A stretch of 64,000 nt of DNA from Roseovarius azorensis (GTDB lineage Bacteria > Pseudomonadota > Alphaproteobacteria > Rhodobacterales > Rhodobacteraceae): contig NZ_FOAG01000006.1 of the NCBI RefSeq assembly GCF_900109455.1, forward strand, positions 62,001 through 126,000, written 5' to 3'. Below are positions 7,720-17,752 of the stretch, piece by piece. Position 1 is the stretch's first letter, and each line of letters starts with the position of its first letter. The notes beneath the pieces are model-generated. The model saw only the letters and a list, made by a program, of their open reading frames with translations. It was not told the DNA's origin and ran no database searches. The translations under genes were made by a program, and so were the position numbers.

Positions 7720-8763
7720 ATGAACCGACGCAACAAGGACGATGACCGACATCTGCCCACGTTGGCGGATGTCGCGGCGCGTGCGGGTGTGTCCACCGCA
7801 ACCGTCTCGCGCTGTCTCAATTCGCCCGCGCAGGTGCAGCAGGCAACCCGCGACCGGGTGATGGCAGCGATAGCCGACCTTGGCTATTCACCCAATTTCG
7901 GCGCGCGGGCGCTGGCCGCGCGGCGGACCGGCACCATTGGCGCGATCATCCCGACGATGGAGAACGCGATCTTTGCCCGCGCGCTCCAGGCGTTTCAGGA
8001 AGAACTCCACCTCAACGGCATCACCCTGCTGGTCGCCTCTTCCTCCTACCGCCCCGAGATCGAAGAGGAACAGATCCGCACCCTTGTGGCGCGCGGCGCG
8101 GATGCGCTGCTGCTGATCGGCCATGACCGCGCCCCGGCGCTCTATGAATTCCTCGAAAGTCGCGGCGTGCCGCTGCTGATCACATGGGTGTTCGATCCGG
8201 CGCTGTCCCGCCCGTCGATCGGGTTCGACAACCGCCGGTCGATGGCCGCGCTCGCTGGCGAGGTGCTTGGACAGGGGCACCGCGAAATCGGCATCATCTC
8301 GGCCGAAGTCGAGGGCAATGACCGGGCCCGGGCGCGGGTCGAGGGCGTGCATGATGCCCTGCGCGTCCAGGGTCTCGATCCGGCCAGGGCACAGCTGATC
8401 GAGACCACCTACAGCTTTGAGAGCGGCGGCGCTGCGCTGGCTCGCATGATGGCGCATCCCACAAGACCCACCGCCGTGATCTGCGGCAACGACGTTCTGG
8501 CGGTCGGAGCGCTGCAGATGGCGCGCAAACTCGGGTTGCGCGTGCCGCAGGACATCTCGATCACGGGCTTTGACGATATCGAACTGGCCACGGTGGTCGA
8601 ACCGCCCCTGACCACCGTCCATGTCCCCCATCGCGAGATGGGCCGCGCGGCGGCGCGGCGGCTGGTCGCGATGCTCGCGGGCGAGGGCCATGGCAACAGC
8701 GTCTGTCTTGAAACCCGGCTTTGCCTGCGGGATACGCTTGCCCCGCCCGCGCGCAACTCGTGA
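7720..8763 (+). CDS. LacI-family transcriptional regulator
   Basis: The 347-residue regulator has an N-terminal LacI helix-turn-helix at about residues 13-35 (TLADVAARAGVSTATVSRCLN) and the hinge GYSPNFGARALAARRTG. A periplasmic-binding-like effector domain follows, ending in the typical SITGFDDIELATVVEPPLTTV. It is transcribed away from the TRAP/HpsN operon, with the palindrome at 7616-7631 between them. It probably represses the operon until the transported compound or an intermediate binds. Characterised DHPS clusters use other regulators in some strains, so this control is specific to this lineage or gene arrangement. Confidence 0.93.
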   Translation: MNRRNKDDDRHLPTLADVAARAGVSTATVSRCLNSPAQVQQATRDRVMAAIADLGYSPNFGARALAARRTGTIGAIIPTMENAIFARALQAFQEELHLNGITLLVASSSYRPEIEEEQIRTLVARGADALLLIGHDRAPALYEFLESRGVPLLITWVFDPALSRPSIGFDNRRSMAALAGEVLGQGHREIGIISAEVEGNDRARARVEGVHDALRVQGLDPARAQLIETTYSFESGGAALARMMAHPTRPTAVICGNDVLAVGALQMARKLGLRVPQDISITGFDDIELATVVEPPLTTVHVPHREMGRAAARRLVAMLAGEGHGNSVCLETRLCLRDTLAPPARNS

Positions 8764-9152
8764 CCGCCGCCCTCTGCCGGGGGTGATCCGGATTGCTGAC
8801 AAACTCCTGGCAGTTTCCGGCTGTGGGCGTTGGAATGCTGCCGCCCGAGTTCTGTCCGCGCCCCCCTCGGACCCCGAGCCGTCCAGCGCCTCCCGCCGGG
8901 ATTACTCGAACCCCGAGGTTTGGAACACGCCTCCGATGACATGTCATATATGACATGTCATCCGGGACAGGTCATACCCTTCGGCTGTTTCCGGCGGAGA
9001 GGTGGTGCGCCAGAAACCTGTCGCCTGAGTCCGTCTGCCCCTTCGCCCCTAACCACCCCTCGCCCCAGTCCATGCCTCCGTCCCGATCCGGCGGCGCTTC
9101 ACTCAGGCCCGACATGTCTGTAGCCTGCCGCGAAAGAGCATGGAGGGACAGG
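8764..9152. other. Intergenic region of 389 bases; no gene seen
   Basis: I find no convincing coding sequence here. The notable content is the double palindrome at 8935-8962, described separately. The rest is GC-rich, with no clear terminator for the LacI gene. The start of the next gene at 9153 is set by GGAGGG about 6 bases upstream. Confidence 0.6.
8935..8962. promoter_or_regulatory. 28-bp perfect palindrome made of two 12-bp palindromes
   Basis: The 12-mer ATGACATGTCAT, itself a palindrome, occurs at 8936-8947 and again at 8950-8961, separated by AT and flanked by G and C. The whole 28 bases are self-complementary. The 14-bp period places two identical dyads close to one and a half helical turns apart. 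It lies 191 bases before the hydrolase at 9153. It looks like a tandem operator for a dimeric regulator, though a hairpin at the RNA level is also possible. No regulator gene in the window is an obvious partner. Confidence 0.6.
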
Positions 9153-10358
9153 ATGTTTACCATAAACCCCGAGAGATTTCTGGCCGACCTGCACCGGTTG
9201 CGCCAGTTCGGCGTCGCAGGCGTGGGCAAGGGGGTCATTCGCCCGGCCTTCAGCGCCGCCGATATCGCGGCGCGCGACTGGCTGGCAGAACGCATGACCG
9301 AGGCGGGGCTTGCGCCGCATTTCGATCCGGTGGGCAATCTCTTCGGTATGGCCGAGGGGCAATCGCTGCTCGTCGGCTCCCACAGCGACAGCCAGCCCGA
9401 AGGCGGCTGGCTCGACGGTGCACTGGGCGTGATCGCCGGGCTGGAGATCGCCCGCGCGGCGCGGGATGCGGGTGCGCCGCGCGTGTCGGTCGTGTCCTTT
9501 CAGGACGAGGAGGGACGATTCGGCGTCACCACCGGCAGCGCGATCTGGTCGGGTGGCCTGTCGCTCGACGTGGCAGATCGGCAGACCGACCGCGATGGCG
9601 TGACCTTTGCCGACGCGCGCGCGGCGATGGCGCATATTGCGAAAGGTTTTGTCGATCCCGCCCGCTTCACCGGCTTTCTGGAGATGCATATCGAACAGGG
9701 TCCCTGGCTCGATCAGGCGGGTGAGGCGGTGGGTGTCGTGACCGATATCGTGGGCATCCGCGACATGCGCATCACGTTCGACGGCGAGCAGAACCACGCA
9801 GGCACCACGCCGATGCACCTGCGCCGCGACGCTTTTCAGGGGCTGGCGCGCTTCAACAGTCTGATCAATGAACGGTTCCGTAACGTGGTCACGCCACGGA
9901 CGGTCTGGACCATCGGCCATGTGCGCCTGCATCCCGACGCCCATTCGATCGTGCCGGGACAGGCGGTGTTTTCGATGCAGTGGCGTGATGGCGATGGCGA
10001 CCGCCTGCGCCGGATGGAACAGATCATCCGTGCCACGGCAGAGGAGGTGGCTGCGCAGATGGGCCTTGGCGTCGGCTTTGGCGACATGCTGGGGCTGGAG
10101 CCGGTGCCGATGGCCGCACGCCTGCGCGACGCGCTCTGCGAGAGCGCCGAAGAGATCGCGCCGGGTCGCTGGCGCAGGATGCAGTCGGGTGCGCTGCATG
10201 ACGCGACGAACGTGTCGCGCCTGATGCCTGCCGCCATGCTGTTCGTGCCCTCGATCGACGGCATCAGCCACGCCTTTGCCGAAGACACCGGCGAGGACGA
10301 TCTGGTGACCGGGTTAAGGGTTCTGGCCGGGGCGGCGGCGCGCGTGGTGCGCGTCTGA
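9153..10358 (+). CDS. M20-family Zn-dependent hydrolase (N-carbamoyl-L-amino acid hydrolase / allantoate amidohydrolase type)
   Basis: The 401-residue amidase belongs to the M20/AllC family, which cleaves N-carbamoyl amino acids, allantoate or ureidoglycine-type substrates in the cytoplasm. Metal-site motifs are [24 protein letters not shown] and LEMHIEQGP, and the dimerisation segment begins [20 protein letters not shown]. The upstream extension of the frame to 8955 runs through the palindrome and has no family similarity. I use ATG 9153, which has GGAGGG ahead of it. It is a monocistronic gene convergent with the DUF1330 gene. The family does not settle which ureido substrate is used. Confidence 0.85.
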   Translation: MFTINPERFLADLHRLRQFGVAGVGKGVIRPAFSAADIAARDWLAERMTEAGLAPHFDPVGNLFGMAEGQSLLVGSHSDSQPEGGWLDGALGVIAGLEIARAARDAGAPRVSVVSFQDEEGRFGVTTGSAIWSGGLSLDVADRQTDRDGVTFADARAAMAHIAKGFVDPARFTGFLEMHIEQGPWLDQAGEAVGVVTDIVGIRDMRITFDGEQNHAGTTPMHLRRDAFQGLARFNSLINERFRNVVTPRTVWTIGHVRLHPDAHSIVPGQAVFSMQWRDGDGDRLRRMEQIIRATAEEVAAQMGLGVGFGDMLGLEPVPMAARLRDALCESAEEIAPGRWRRMQSGALHDATNVSRLMPAAMLFVPSIDGISHAFAEDTGEDDLVTGLRVLAGAAARVVRV

Positions 10359-10375
10359 GCGAGCCCGCCGACCTG

Positions 10376-10657
10376 TCAGCCGAGCAGGATGATATCCGAC
10401 TGCCCGGCCCCCCGCCGCAGGGCGTGAATATCGGCAAAGGCAGGGTCGTTGATCCAGGCCTCCGCCGCCGCGCGATCCGGGAACGACAGGATCGCCGCCA
10501 TGTCGGGCAGGGTCGGTGCACCTTCGAGCGCAACCAGATCCCTGCTGGCTGAAACGACGCTACCGCCATGCGCGGCCAGCGCCTCTGCGGCTCTTGCGCG
10601 ATAGGCTGCGAGCGATTCGGGATTGGCAATGGTCAGGGCGACATAGGCGTAGGTCAT
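10376..10657 (-). CDS. DUF1330-family protein
   Basis: The 93-residue protein is of the DUF1330 dimeric alpha-beta barrel type. It starts YAYVALTIANPESLAAYRA and contains the family pattern of a glycine-rich turn before a valine strand (AHGGSVVSAS) and ILSFPDRAAAEAWINDPAF. The biochemical role of DUF1330 proteins is not well defined. The gene is divergent from a LysR regulator across a 98-base gap with a dyad, so the LysR protein may control it. Confidence 0.8.
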   Translation of the reverse strand: MTYAYVALTIANPESLAAYRARAAEALAAHGGSVVSASRDLVALEGAPTLPDMAAILSFPDRAAAEAWINDPAFADIHALRRGAGQSDIILLG

Positions 10658-10725
10658 GAGGGCCTCCGTGTGTGGTGGGTGGCTTTGACGCTAGCCCGGT
10701 GCCGGTATTGCGAAAACAGGTGTAT

Positions 10726-10744
10726 TTGCATATTGAACATGCAA
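10726..10744. promoter_or_regulatory. LysR-type dyad (TTGCAT-N7-ATGCAA)
   Basis: A perfect inverted repeat, TTGCAT with ATGCAA separated by 7 bases, includes the T-N11-A pattern of LysR-type regulator boxes. It lies between the divergent DUF1330 and LysR genes and ends 11 bases before the LysR ATG at 10756. That close position would suit autorepression of the regulator together with control of the divergent gene. Confidence 0.6.
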
Positions 10745-10755
10745 TAATGCATGCC

Positions 10756-11628
10756 ATGACACTCGACTGGCAGGATCTCAAGATCATTCTCCACCTGGTT
10801 CGCGCCGGCACGCTGGCGCGGGCCGGAAATCTGCTGGGGATCAATTACACCACCGTCGCGCGACGCATCGCGCGCGCCGAAAAGGCCCTTGGCCAGCCGC
10901 TGTTCGAGCGGCGACCGGATGGTTACCGCCCGACCGAACTGGGGCTTCTCGCGGCGCGCCATGCCGAAGAGATGGAGACGCGCGAACATGCGCTGATGCG
11001 GCAACTCCAGGGGCGCGACGGCTCGCTCCGCGGCCCGCTGGTGATCACCGCGCCGCAGCTGCTCGTGCAGTTGCATCTGGTCCATGTGATCGACGCCTTT
11101 TGCACCGCGCATCCCGCGGTGGCGCTACAGGTCAACACCGCGCATGACCTCCTCGATCTGGGCCGACGCGATGCAGATCTGGCCGTGCGGATCAGCCACA
11201 GCCCCGGCGATGCGCTGACCGGCCTGCGTCTGACAGAACAGCACCGCGCCGCCTTCGCCAGCCCGGATCTGGCAGGGCGCATCATGGCCGACAGCGCCGT
11301 TCCGGTGCCGTGGATCGTGCATCAGGACGCGGTGGGTCTGCCCGCTTTGGCGCTGAAACAGCGATCGAACGGCTATGTCCGGATGCGGTTCGACGACATG
11401 CTGGCGATGATCGGTGCGGCGCAGGTCGGGCTGGGCGTGGTGCGCATGCCGGTCTTTGCCGGACGTGGCACGCCGGGGCTGGTGCAGGTGCCGGTGATGC
11501 CGCCGGAACCCTATGCCCCGATCTGGGTCGTTGCCCATGCCGATGTCTGGCCGGGCGCCAGGGTGCGCGCCTTCCGCGAGATGCTGGTCGGGTATTTCCG
11601 CCAGCACCGGGCGCTTTTCACCGCCTGA
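10756..11628 (+). CDS. LysR-family transcriptional regulator
   Basis: The 290-residue protein has an N-terminal winged helix LysR DNA-binding domain (WQDLKIILHLVRAGTLARAGNLLG, then TVARRIARAEKALGQPLFERR) and a LysR substrate-binding domain. Starts at 10747 and 10756 are both possible. I took 10756 because the domain begins directly after it and the dyad then stays outside the gene. It is divergent from the DUF1330 gene. The TTVARRI recognition helix resembles regulators of the subgroup in which the usual serine is replaced. The target is inferred to be the neighbour. Confidence 0.9.
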   Translation: MTLDWQDLKIILHLVRAGTLARAGNLLGINYTTVARRIARAEKALGQPLFERRPDGYRPTELGLLAARHAEEMETREHALMRQLQGRDGSLRGPLVITAPQLLVQLHLVHVIDAFCTAHPAVALQVNTAHDLLDLGRRDADLAVRISHSPGDALTGLRLTEQHRAAFASPDLAGRIMADSAVPVPWIVHQDAVGLPALALKQRSNGYVRMRFDDMLAMIGAAQVGLGVVRMPVFAGRGTPGLVQVPVMPPEPYAPIWVVAHADVWPGARVRAFREMLVGYFRQHRALFTA

Positions 11629-11634
11629 GCCGGA

Positions 11635-12336
11635 TCACCCCCAGACCACATCGCCCACAAAGATATAGCCCGCGCCGTAGATCGTCTTGATCAGGCGGGG
11701 GTTCTTGGGGTCTTCGCGCAGCTTGGTGCGCAGGCGCGAGATGCGCACATCCATCGCACGGTCAAAACTTTCGCCCGCAGCACCCCCAAGCGCCTCCTGC
11801 ATCGCCTGCCGGGAAATCAGCCGCTTGGGCCGCTCCAGAAAGAGCCGCAGAACCTCGCCTTCGGCATGGGAAAACGTCGTCTCGGTTCCGGTGTTATCCT
11901 CCAGGCTGTAGCGGTCGAAATGCGCGGTCCAGCCGTTGAACCGGGCAACTTCGCCCGATTGCGGGCTGGCGGCGTTGCGGCGCAGGCGGGCGCGGATGCG
12001 GGCCACGACCTCGGCGGGATCGAACGGCTTGATGATATAGTCATCCGCCCCCAGTTCCAGTCCCGTCACCCGGTCCTGCACCTGCGCGCGGCCCGAGATG
12101 ATGATCACCGTGGCGCCCTGTTCCAGCGCCAGCCGATGCACCAGCGTCAGCCCGTCACGGTCCGGCAGCGACAGATCGACCAGACAGACATCGGGGCTGG
12201 CCTGCCGCAGCGCCGCCTCGAATTCGGTCGCGCGACCAAAGGTCATGGTGCGAAAGCCCGCCTCGTTCAGCGCCTCGGCCAGCATCGTGCGGATGGCCGG
12301 TTCATCATCCAGAATGGTGACAAGGGGCGCACTCAT
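11635..12336 (-). CDS. OmpR-family response regulator
   Basis: The 233-residue regulator has a receiver domain (acidic pair in LDDEP, phosphoacceptor aspartate in VCLVDLSLPD, switch lysine in IIKPFDP) and a C-terminal winged-helix DNA-binding domain (SRQAMQEALGGA, RLRTKLREDPKNPRLIKTIYGAGY). Its start overlaps the histidine kinase stop by four bases, so they form a coupled two-component pair. The divergent CoA-ligase/Liv operon is the likely target. Confidence 0.93.
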   Translation of the reverse strand: MSAPLVTILDDEPAIRTMLAEALNEAGFRTMTFGRATEFEAALRQASPDVCLVDLSLPDRDGLTLVHRLALEQGATVIIISGRAQVQDRVTGLELGADDYIIKPFDPAEVVARIRARLRRNAASPQSGEVARFNGWTAHFDRYSLEDNTGTETTFSHAEGEVLRLFLERPKRLISRQAMQEALGGAAGESFDRAMDVRISRLRTKLREDPKNPRLIKTIYGAGYIFVGDVVWG

Positions 12337-14240
12337 GGCGTTCCTCCGGTGTTCAGCGCGGCATCCAGTTGCGTGGCGGTGAAGGGTTTGCGCAGCACCG
12401 GAGCCAGCCGCGCGGCGGTGCGGTGCAGCGGATCATCAGGCGGCAGCGAGGTCATCAGCACCAGCGGGCACTGCGCGGCCCGGGGCAGGGTGGCCAGATC
12501 CAGCCCGGTCCTGTCGCCTTCGAGCACGATATCCGACAGCACGGCGGATATCTCGGGCAGGTCCACCATCAGCGTTGCAGCCTCGTCCACGCTGGCGGCT
12601 TCGATGACGCTGTGGCCTGCGCTGCGCAGCATGTCGCGCAGCGTGCTGCGCAGGTCGGGGCTGTCCTCGACCAGCAGCACCAGCCCCGGTGGGCGCGCCG
12701 CCCCGGCTGGCCGCAGGGGCAGGCGCAGCGCCACGCGCGCACCGTGTTCGGTGTTGGCCAGCAGGATGCGTCCGCCTGCCAGCTTGGTCATGTTGTAGAC
12801 CATCGACAGGCCCAGTCCCGACCCCTCGCCACCCTTGGTCGTAAAGAAGGGATCGAGCGCATGCTCAAGCGCCTCGGGGGTGAATCCGGGGCCGGTATCG
12901 GTGACCGCGAACTCCAGCCATGTATCCTGCAGGGGCAGTGCGGTCAGCGTGATCACCCCCGCGCTGCCACAGGCATCGCGGGCGTTGAGCACCAGATTGA
13001 GCAGGGAATCCTGCAACATTCCGGGATCGAGCAGATAACGCCCTGCCAACCCCGGGTTCTCGATGTGCAGCGACATGCCGGAGGGCAGCGCCGAACGTGC
13101 CAGCGTTTCGAGATCTTTCAGAAAGGCATCCAGATCGGTCGGCACCGGCTCGTGTTCGCGCGGCCCTGTCATGTCGGCTATGCGGTTGAGCAGACCACCG
13201 CCGCGCCGCGCCGCCGCAAGCGTGGCGTTGACCAGTTCCTGCGCCTCTGCCGTCAGGCCCATCCGGCCCAGCCGCGACTGCATGCCCAGAATGATCGTCA
13301 GCAGGTTCGAGAAATCATGCGCCAGCCCGCTGGTCAGTTGTGCCGCCAGTTCGCGGCGGCGGGTCTGTTGCAGGGCGGCTCGGGTCTGGCTTTCCTCGGT
13401 GATGTCCATCGACAGGATATAGACCCCGCCGCTGCTGTGATCGGGCGTCAGCGCCACCCGGATCCGGCGCGAGCTGGGTTCATGGGTAAATTCAAAGACC
13501 GAAGCCTGCCCGGCATAGGCCTTGTCCAGCTCGGGACCGATCACCGCCCAGGTCCGCGCGCCCAGCACCTCTGCGGCATGCACGCCGATGAGATCGCCAC
13601 GCGAGCCGGGCATGACCGAGGTCAGCCGCCGGTTGGAATAGGTATAACAGCGGTCTGGGCCGACATGCGCGATATGGGCGGGCATCATCTCGGCGGTCAG
13701 CCGGGTGCGAGCCTCGGCCTCGGTGATCTGGCGCTTGGCCTCTTCGAGCGCGGTGATCGTCGCCTCCAGCTGGCGGTTGGTGGCGGACAACTCTTCGGAA
13801 TAGTTCAGCAACTGCCCCGACAGTTCCTCCGACCGCGCCCGCAGCAGCGCCTCTTGCCGCCGGGTGCGGGTGATGTCGGTATAGACCGTGACCCATCCGC
13901 CCTGCGGCAGGGGCGAACCCTCGACGCTGATCGTGCGGCCGTTGGCGCGGGTGCGCTCCATGTAATGCGGCTCGAAAGCGCGGGCGATATCGACGCGGGT
14001 GGCGACAAAACCGTTCAGGTCGCTCATCTCGCCGTAATCGCCACGCTCGGCCAGATAGCGGATGGTCGCGGCGAAATCGGCGCCCGGCGTCACCAGCGCC
14101 TGCGGCAGGTCGAACATCTCCTGGAAACGCCGGTTGCAGACCGCCAGCCGCAGATCCCGGTCATAGATCGTCAGCGCCTGCTGAATGAGGTTCAGGCCGA
14201 CCATGGTCATGGCGTCGCGATCGGCACGGCTGGGGCTCAT
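12333..14240 (-). CDS. Hybrid PAS sensor histidine kinase with C-terminal receiver
   Basis: This encodes a 635-residue kinase without membrane helices. In order it has a PAS_7-type domain (LIQQALTIYDRDLRLAVCNRRF), a coiled-coil linker of about residues 145-185, a second PAS domain, the HisKA phosphoacceptor box SGLAHDFSNLL, an ATPase domain (N box NLVLNARDA, G boxes DTGPGF and GEGSGLGLS), and a receiver domain (LVEDSPD, acceptor in SDIVLEGDRTGLD, lysine in RKPF). The ATG at 14240 has a strong GGAGGAG site, so the upstream in-frame extension is rejected. The protein looks cytoplasmic, suggesting it senses an internal signal such as a CoA ester or redox state. It faces the acyl-CoA ligase operon. 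Confidence 0.9.
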   Translation of the reverse strand: MSPSRADRDAMTMVGLNLIQQALTIYDRDLRLAVCNRRFQEMFDLPQALVTPGADFAATIRYLAERGDYGEMSDLNGFVATRVDIARAFEPHYMERTRANGRTISVEGSPLPQGGWVTVYTDITRTRRQEALLRARSEELSGQLLNYSEELSATNRQLEATITALEEAKRQITEAEARTRLTAEMMPAHIAHVGPDRCYTYSNRRLTSVMPGSRGDLIGVHAAEVLGARTWAVIGPELDKAYAGQASVFEFTHEPSSRRIRVALTPDHSSGGVYILSMDITEESQTRAALQQTRRRELAAQLTSGLAHDFSNLLTIILGMQSRLGRMGLTAEAQELVNATLAAARRGGGLLNRIADMTGPREHEPVPTDLDAFLKDLETLARSALPSGMSLHIENPGLAGRYLLDPGMLQDSLLNLVLNARDACGSAGVITLTALPLQDTWLEFAVTDTGPGFTPEALEHALDPFFTTKGGEGSGLGLSMVYNMTKLAGGRILLANTEHGARVALRLPLRPAGAARPPGLVLLVEDSPDLRSTLRDMLRSAGHSVIEAASVDEAATLMVDLPEISAVLSDIVLEGDRTGLDLATLPRAAQCPLVLMTSLPPDDPLHRTAARLAPVLRKPFTATQLDAALNTGGTP

Positions 14241-14438
14241 CTGCAACTCCTCCTGTCTCTGGCTAGCACCGGATGGCCAGAGCGCAAAGGTCGATTGTGA
14301 CGCTGTTACAATTCGTTGTGATTGCGAAATGTTCAGGAAAAAGTTGACGTCGAACGTAAATGTCGCACCCTTTGGGTAGAGGAGAATCGCCCCAAGGCGG
14401 TCGTATGTCCGCATCGCGGACAAATGGGAGGATAAAAT
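14241..14438. promoter_or_regulatory. Divergent promoter region between the two-component genes and the ligase/Liv operon
   Basis: This 198-base gap serves both transcripts. Visible elements are a TTGACG hexamer at about 14343 facing the ligase operon, a small dyad ACAATTCGTTGT near 14309-14320, and GGGAGGA about 5 bases before the TTG start at 14439. The arrangement fits direct control of the operon by the response regulator, but no binding consensus is known to test against. Confidence 0.45.
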
Positions 14439-16408
<1,970 letters not shown>

Positions 16409-16412
<4 letters not shown>

Positions 16413-17230
16413 AGGACATGACACCCGAAGGCTACACCACCGAGGACGGCCGCAAGATCGGCGGCGTCGTGATGGAGATGAAGAACATCAGCCTGCGCTT
16501 TGGCGGTGTGGTGGCGATCAAGGACATTTCCTTTGACATCCGGCAGGGTGAGATCCGTGCGATCATCGGTCCCAACGGCGCGGGCAAGTCCTCGATGCTG
16601 AATGTCATCAGCGGCTTTTATCATCCGCAGGAGGGTGAGATCTGGTATCAGGGCAAGTTGCGGCCACCGATGAAACCCTATGAGGTGGCGCAGCAGGGCA
16701 TCGCCCGCACCTTCCAGAACATCGCCCTCTTCGAGGGGATGACGGTGCTCGACAACGTGATGACGGGCCGGATCCGGCAGATGAAGGCGGGGCTGTTCGC
16801 CCAGGCGATCTGGAAAGGCAAGGCCGAACGCGAAGAGGTCGAGAACCGCGCGGTCGTTGAAAAGGTCATCGACTTTCTCGAAATCCAGCACATCCGCAAG
16901 ACGCCCGTGTCGCGCCTGCCCTACGGTCTGAAAAAGCGGGTGGAACTCGCCCGCGCGCTTGCGGCCGAGCCGTCGATCCTGCTGCTCGACGAGCCGATGG
17001 CGGGTATGAATGTCGAGGAAAAAGAGGATATGAGCCGCTTTATCCTCGACGTGAATGACGAATTCGGCACCACCATCGCGCTCATCGAGCATGACATGGG
17101 AGTCGTGATGGATCTGAGCGACCGGGTCGTCGTGATGGATTACGGCCGCAAGATCGGCGATGGCACGCCCGACGAGGTGCGTAACAATCAGGACGTGATA
17201 GACGCCTATCTGGGAGTCGCTCATGACTGA
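16409..17230 (+). CDS. livG: Branched-chain amino acid-type ABC transporter ATPase (LivG family)
   Basis: The 273-residue ATPase has Walker A GPNGAGKSS, a Q-loop, the signature region SRLPYGLKKRVELARALA and Walker B ILLLDEPMAG, followed by the LivG-specific GMNVEEKEDM and EHDMGVVMDLSDRV. It is one of two ATPases energising the HAAT-type importer with LivF (21395-22237). The family carries amino acids, urea, amides and various carboxylic or aromatic acids. It overlaps the preceding ligase gene (ATGA) and overlaps the next gene by 8 bases. Confidence 0.93.
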
Positions 17231-17714
17231 TTTCGCACCGCGAGATCATCCCCGGTACGATCCGGGGCTTTACGCCGGCAAGGCCCTGGGGGCGGCCCTC
17301 GGGCTTGTTATGGCGCTTTTGCCGATGTCCGCTCATGCCGATGGCTGGTCCGAATTCCACACCCGCTGCCTGACGGCGCTGGAAGCGCTCGCGCCGCCGG
17401 TGGTTGCGGGGCTCGGACAAGGCGAGGCTGCGAACGGCTCACTTAGCTATGACCTGCCCAAAGGCGGGCAACTGCTGGTGGAAGAATCTCCTCCGGACGG
17501 TCTTTCGGCCTGTTCGGTTACAGATCCGACAGGGGCGTCCGAGGCAGGGTTCGATACATGGATCGCCGAGGCCGTTGCGACAGGGCGCTATATACCGGCA
17601 GAGGCGGACACATGGCACAGCAACCAGTGGATCGAGCCGGTCCTCGCGCTGCAAAAGCGTCACGATGACGGCAATCTCACCCTGCGGATCGTGGAGACAC
17701 ATCTTGAAGCCTGA
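17223..17714 (+). CDS. Small exported protein of unknown function within the Liv operon
   Basis: The 163-residue protein has an N-terminal stretch of about 18 polar residues, then a hydrophobic segment (GAALGLVMALLPMS) ending AHA before DGWSEFHTRC, which is a plausible signal peptide cleaved near residue 40. The mature part has two cysteines (C49 and C97) that could form a disulfide in the periplasm, and tryptophans near the end. I do not recognise the family. The gene overlaps livG by 8 bases and precedes livH by 38 bases, so it is firmly in the operon. A periplasmic helper for substrate delivery or binding is possible but only inferred. Confidence 0.75.
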   Translation: MTDFAPRDHPRYDPGLYAGKALGAALGLVMALLPMSAHADGWSEFHTRCLTALEALAPPVVAGLGQGEAANGSLSYDLPKGGQLLVEESPPDGLSACSVTDPTGASEAGFDTWIAEAVATGRYIPAEADTWHSNQWIEPVLALQKRHDDGNLTLRIVETHLEA

Positions 17715-17752
17715 CACGCCCCAACGAAACGTCAATGTAACGGAGACATCCC

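Noticed and set aside
8561..8956. Minus-strand frame starting in the palindrome at 8935-8962
   Set aside because: The start lies inside a regulatory-type palindrome, and the frame runs antisense into the LacI gene without similarity.
12369..14300. A 643-codon plus-strand frame across the histidine kinase
   Set aside because: It is antisense to a gene with complete kinase and receiver motifs, and its composition (rich in Gln, Arg and His) is that of a shadow frame.
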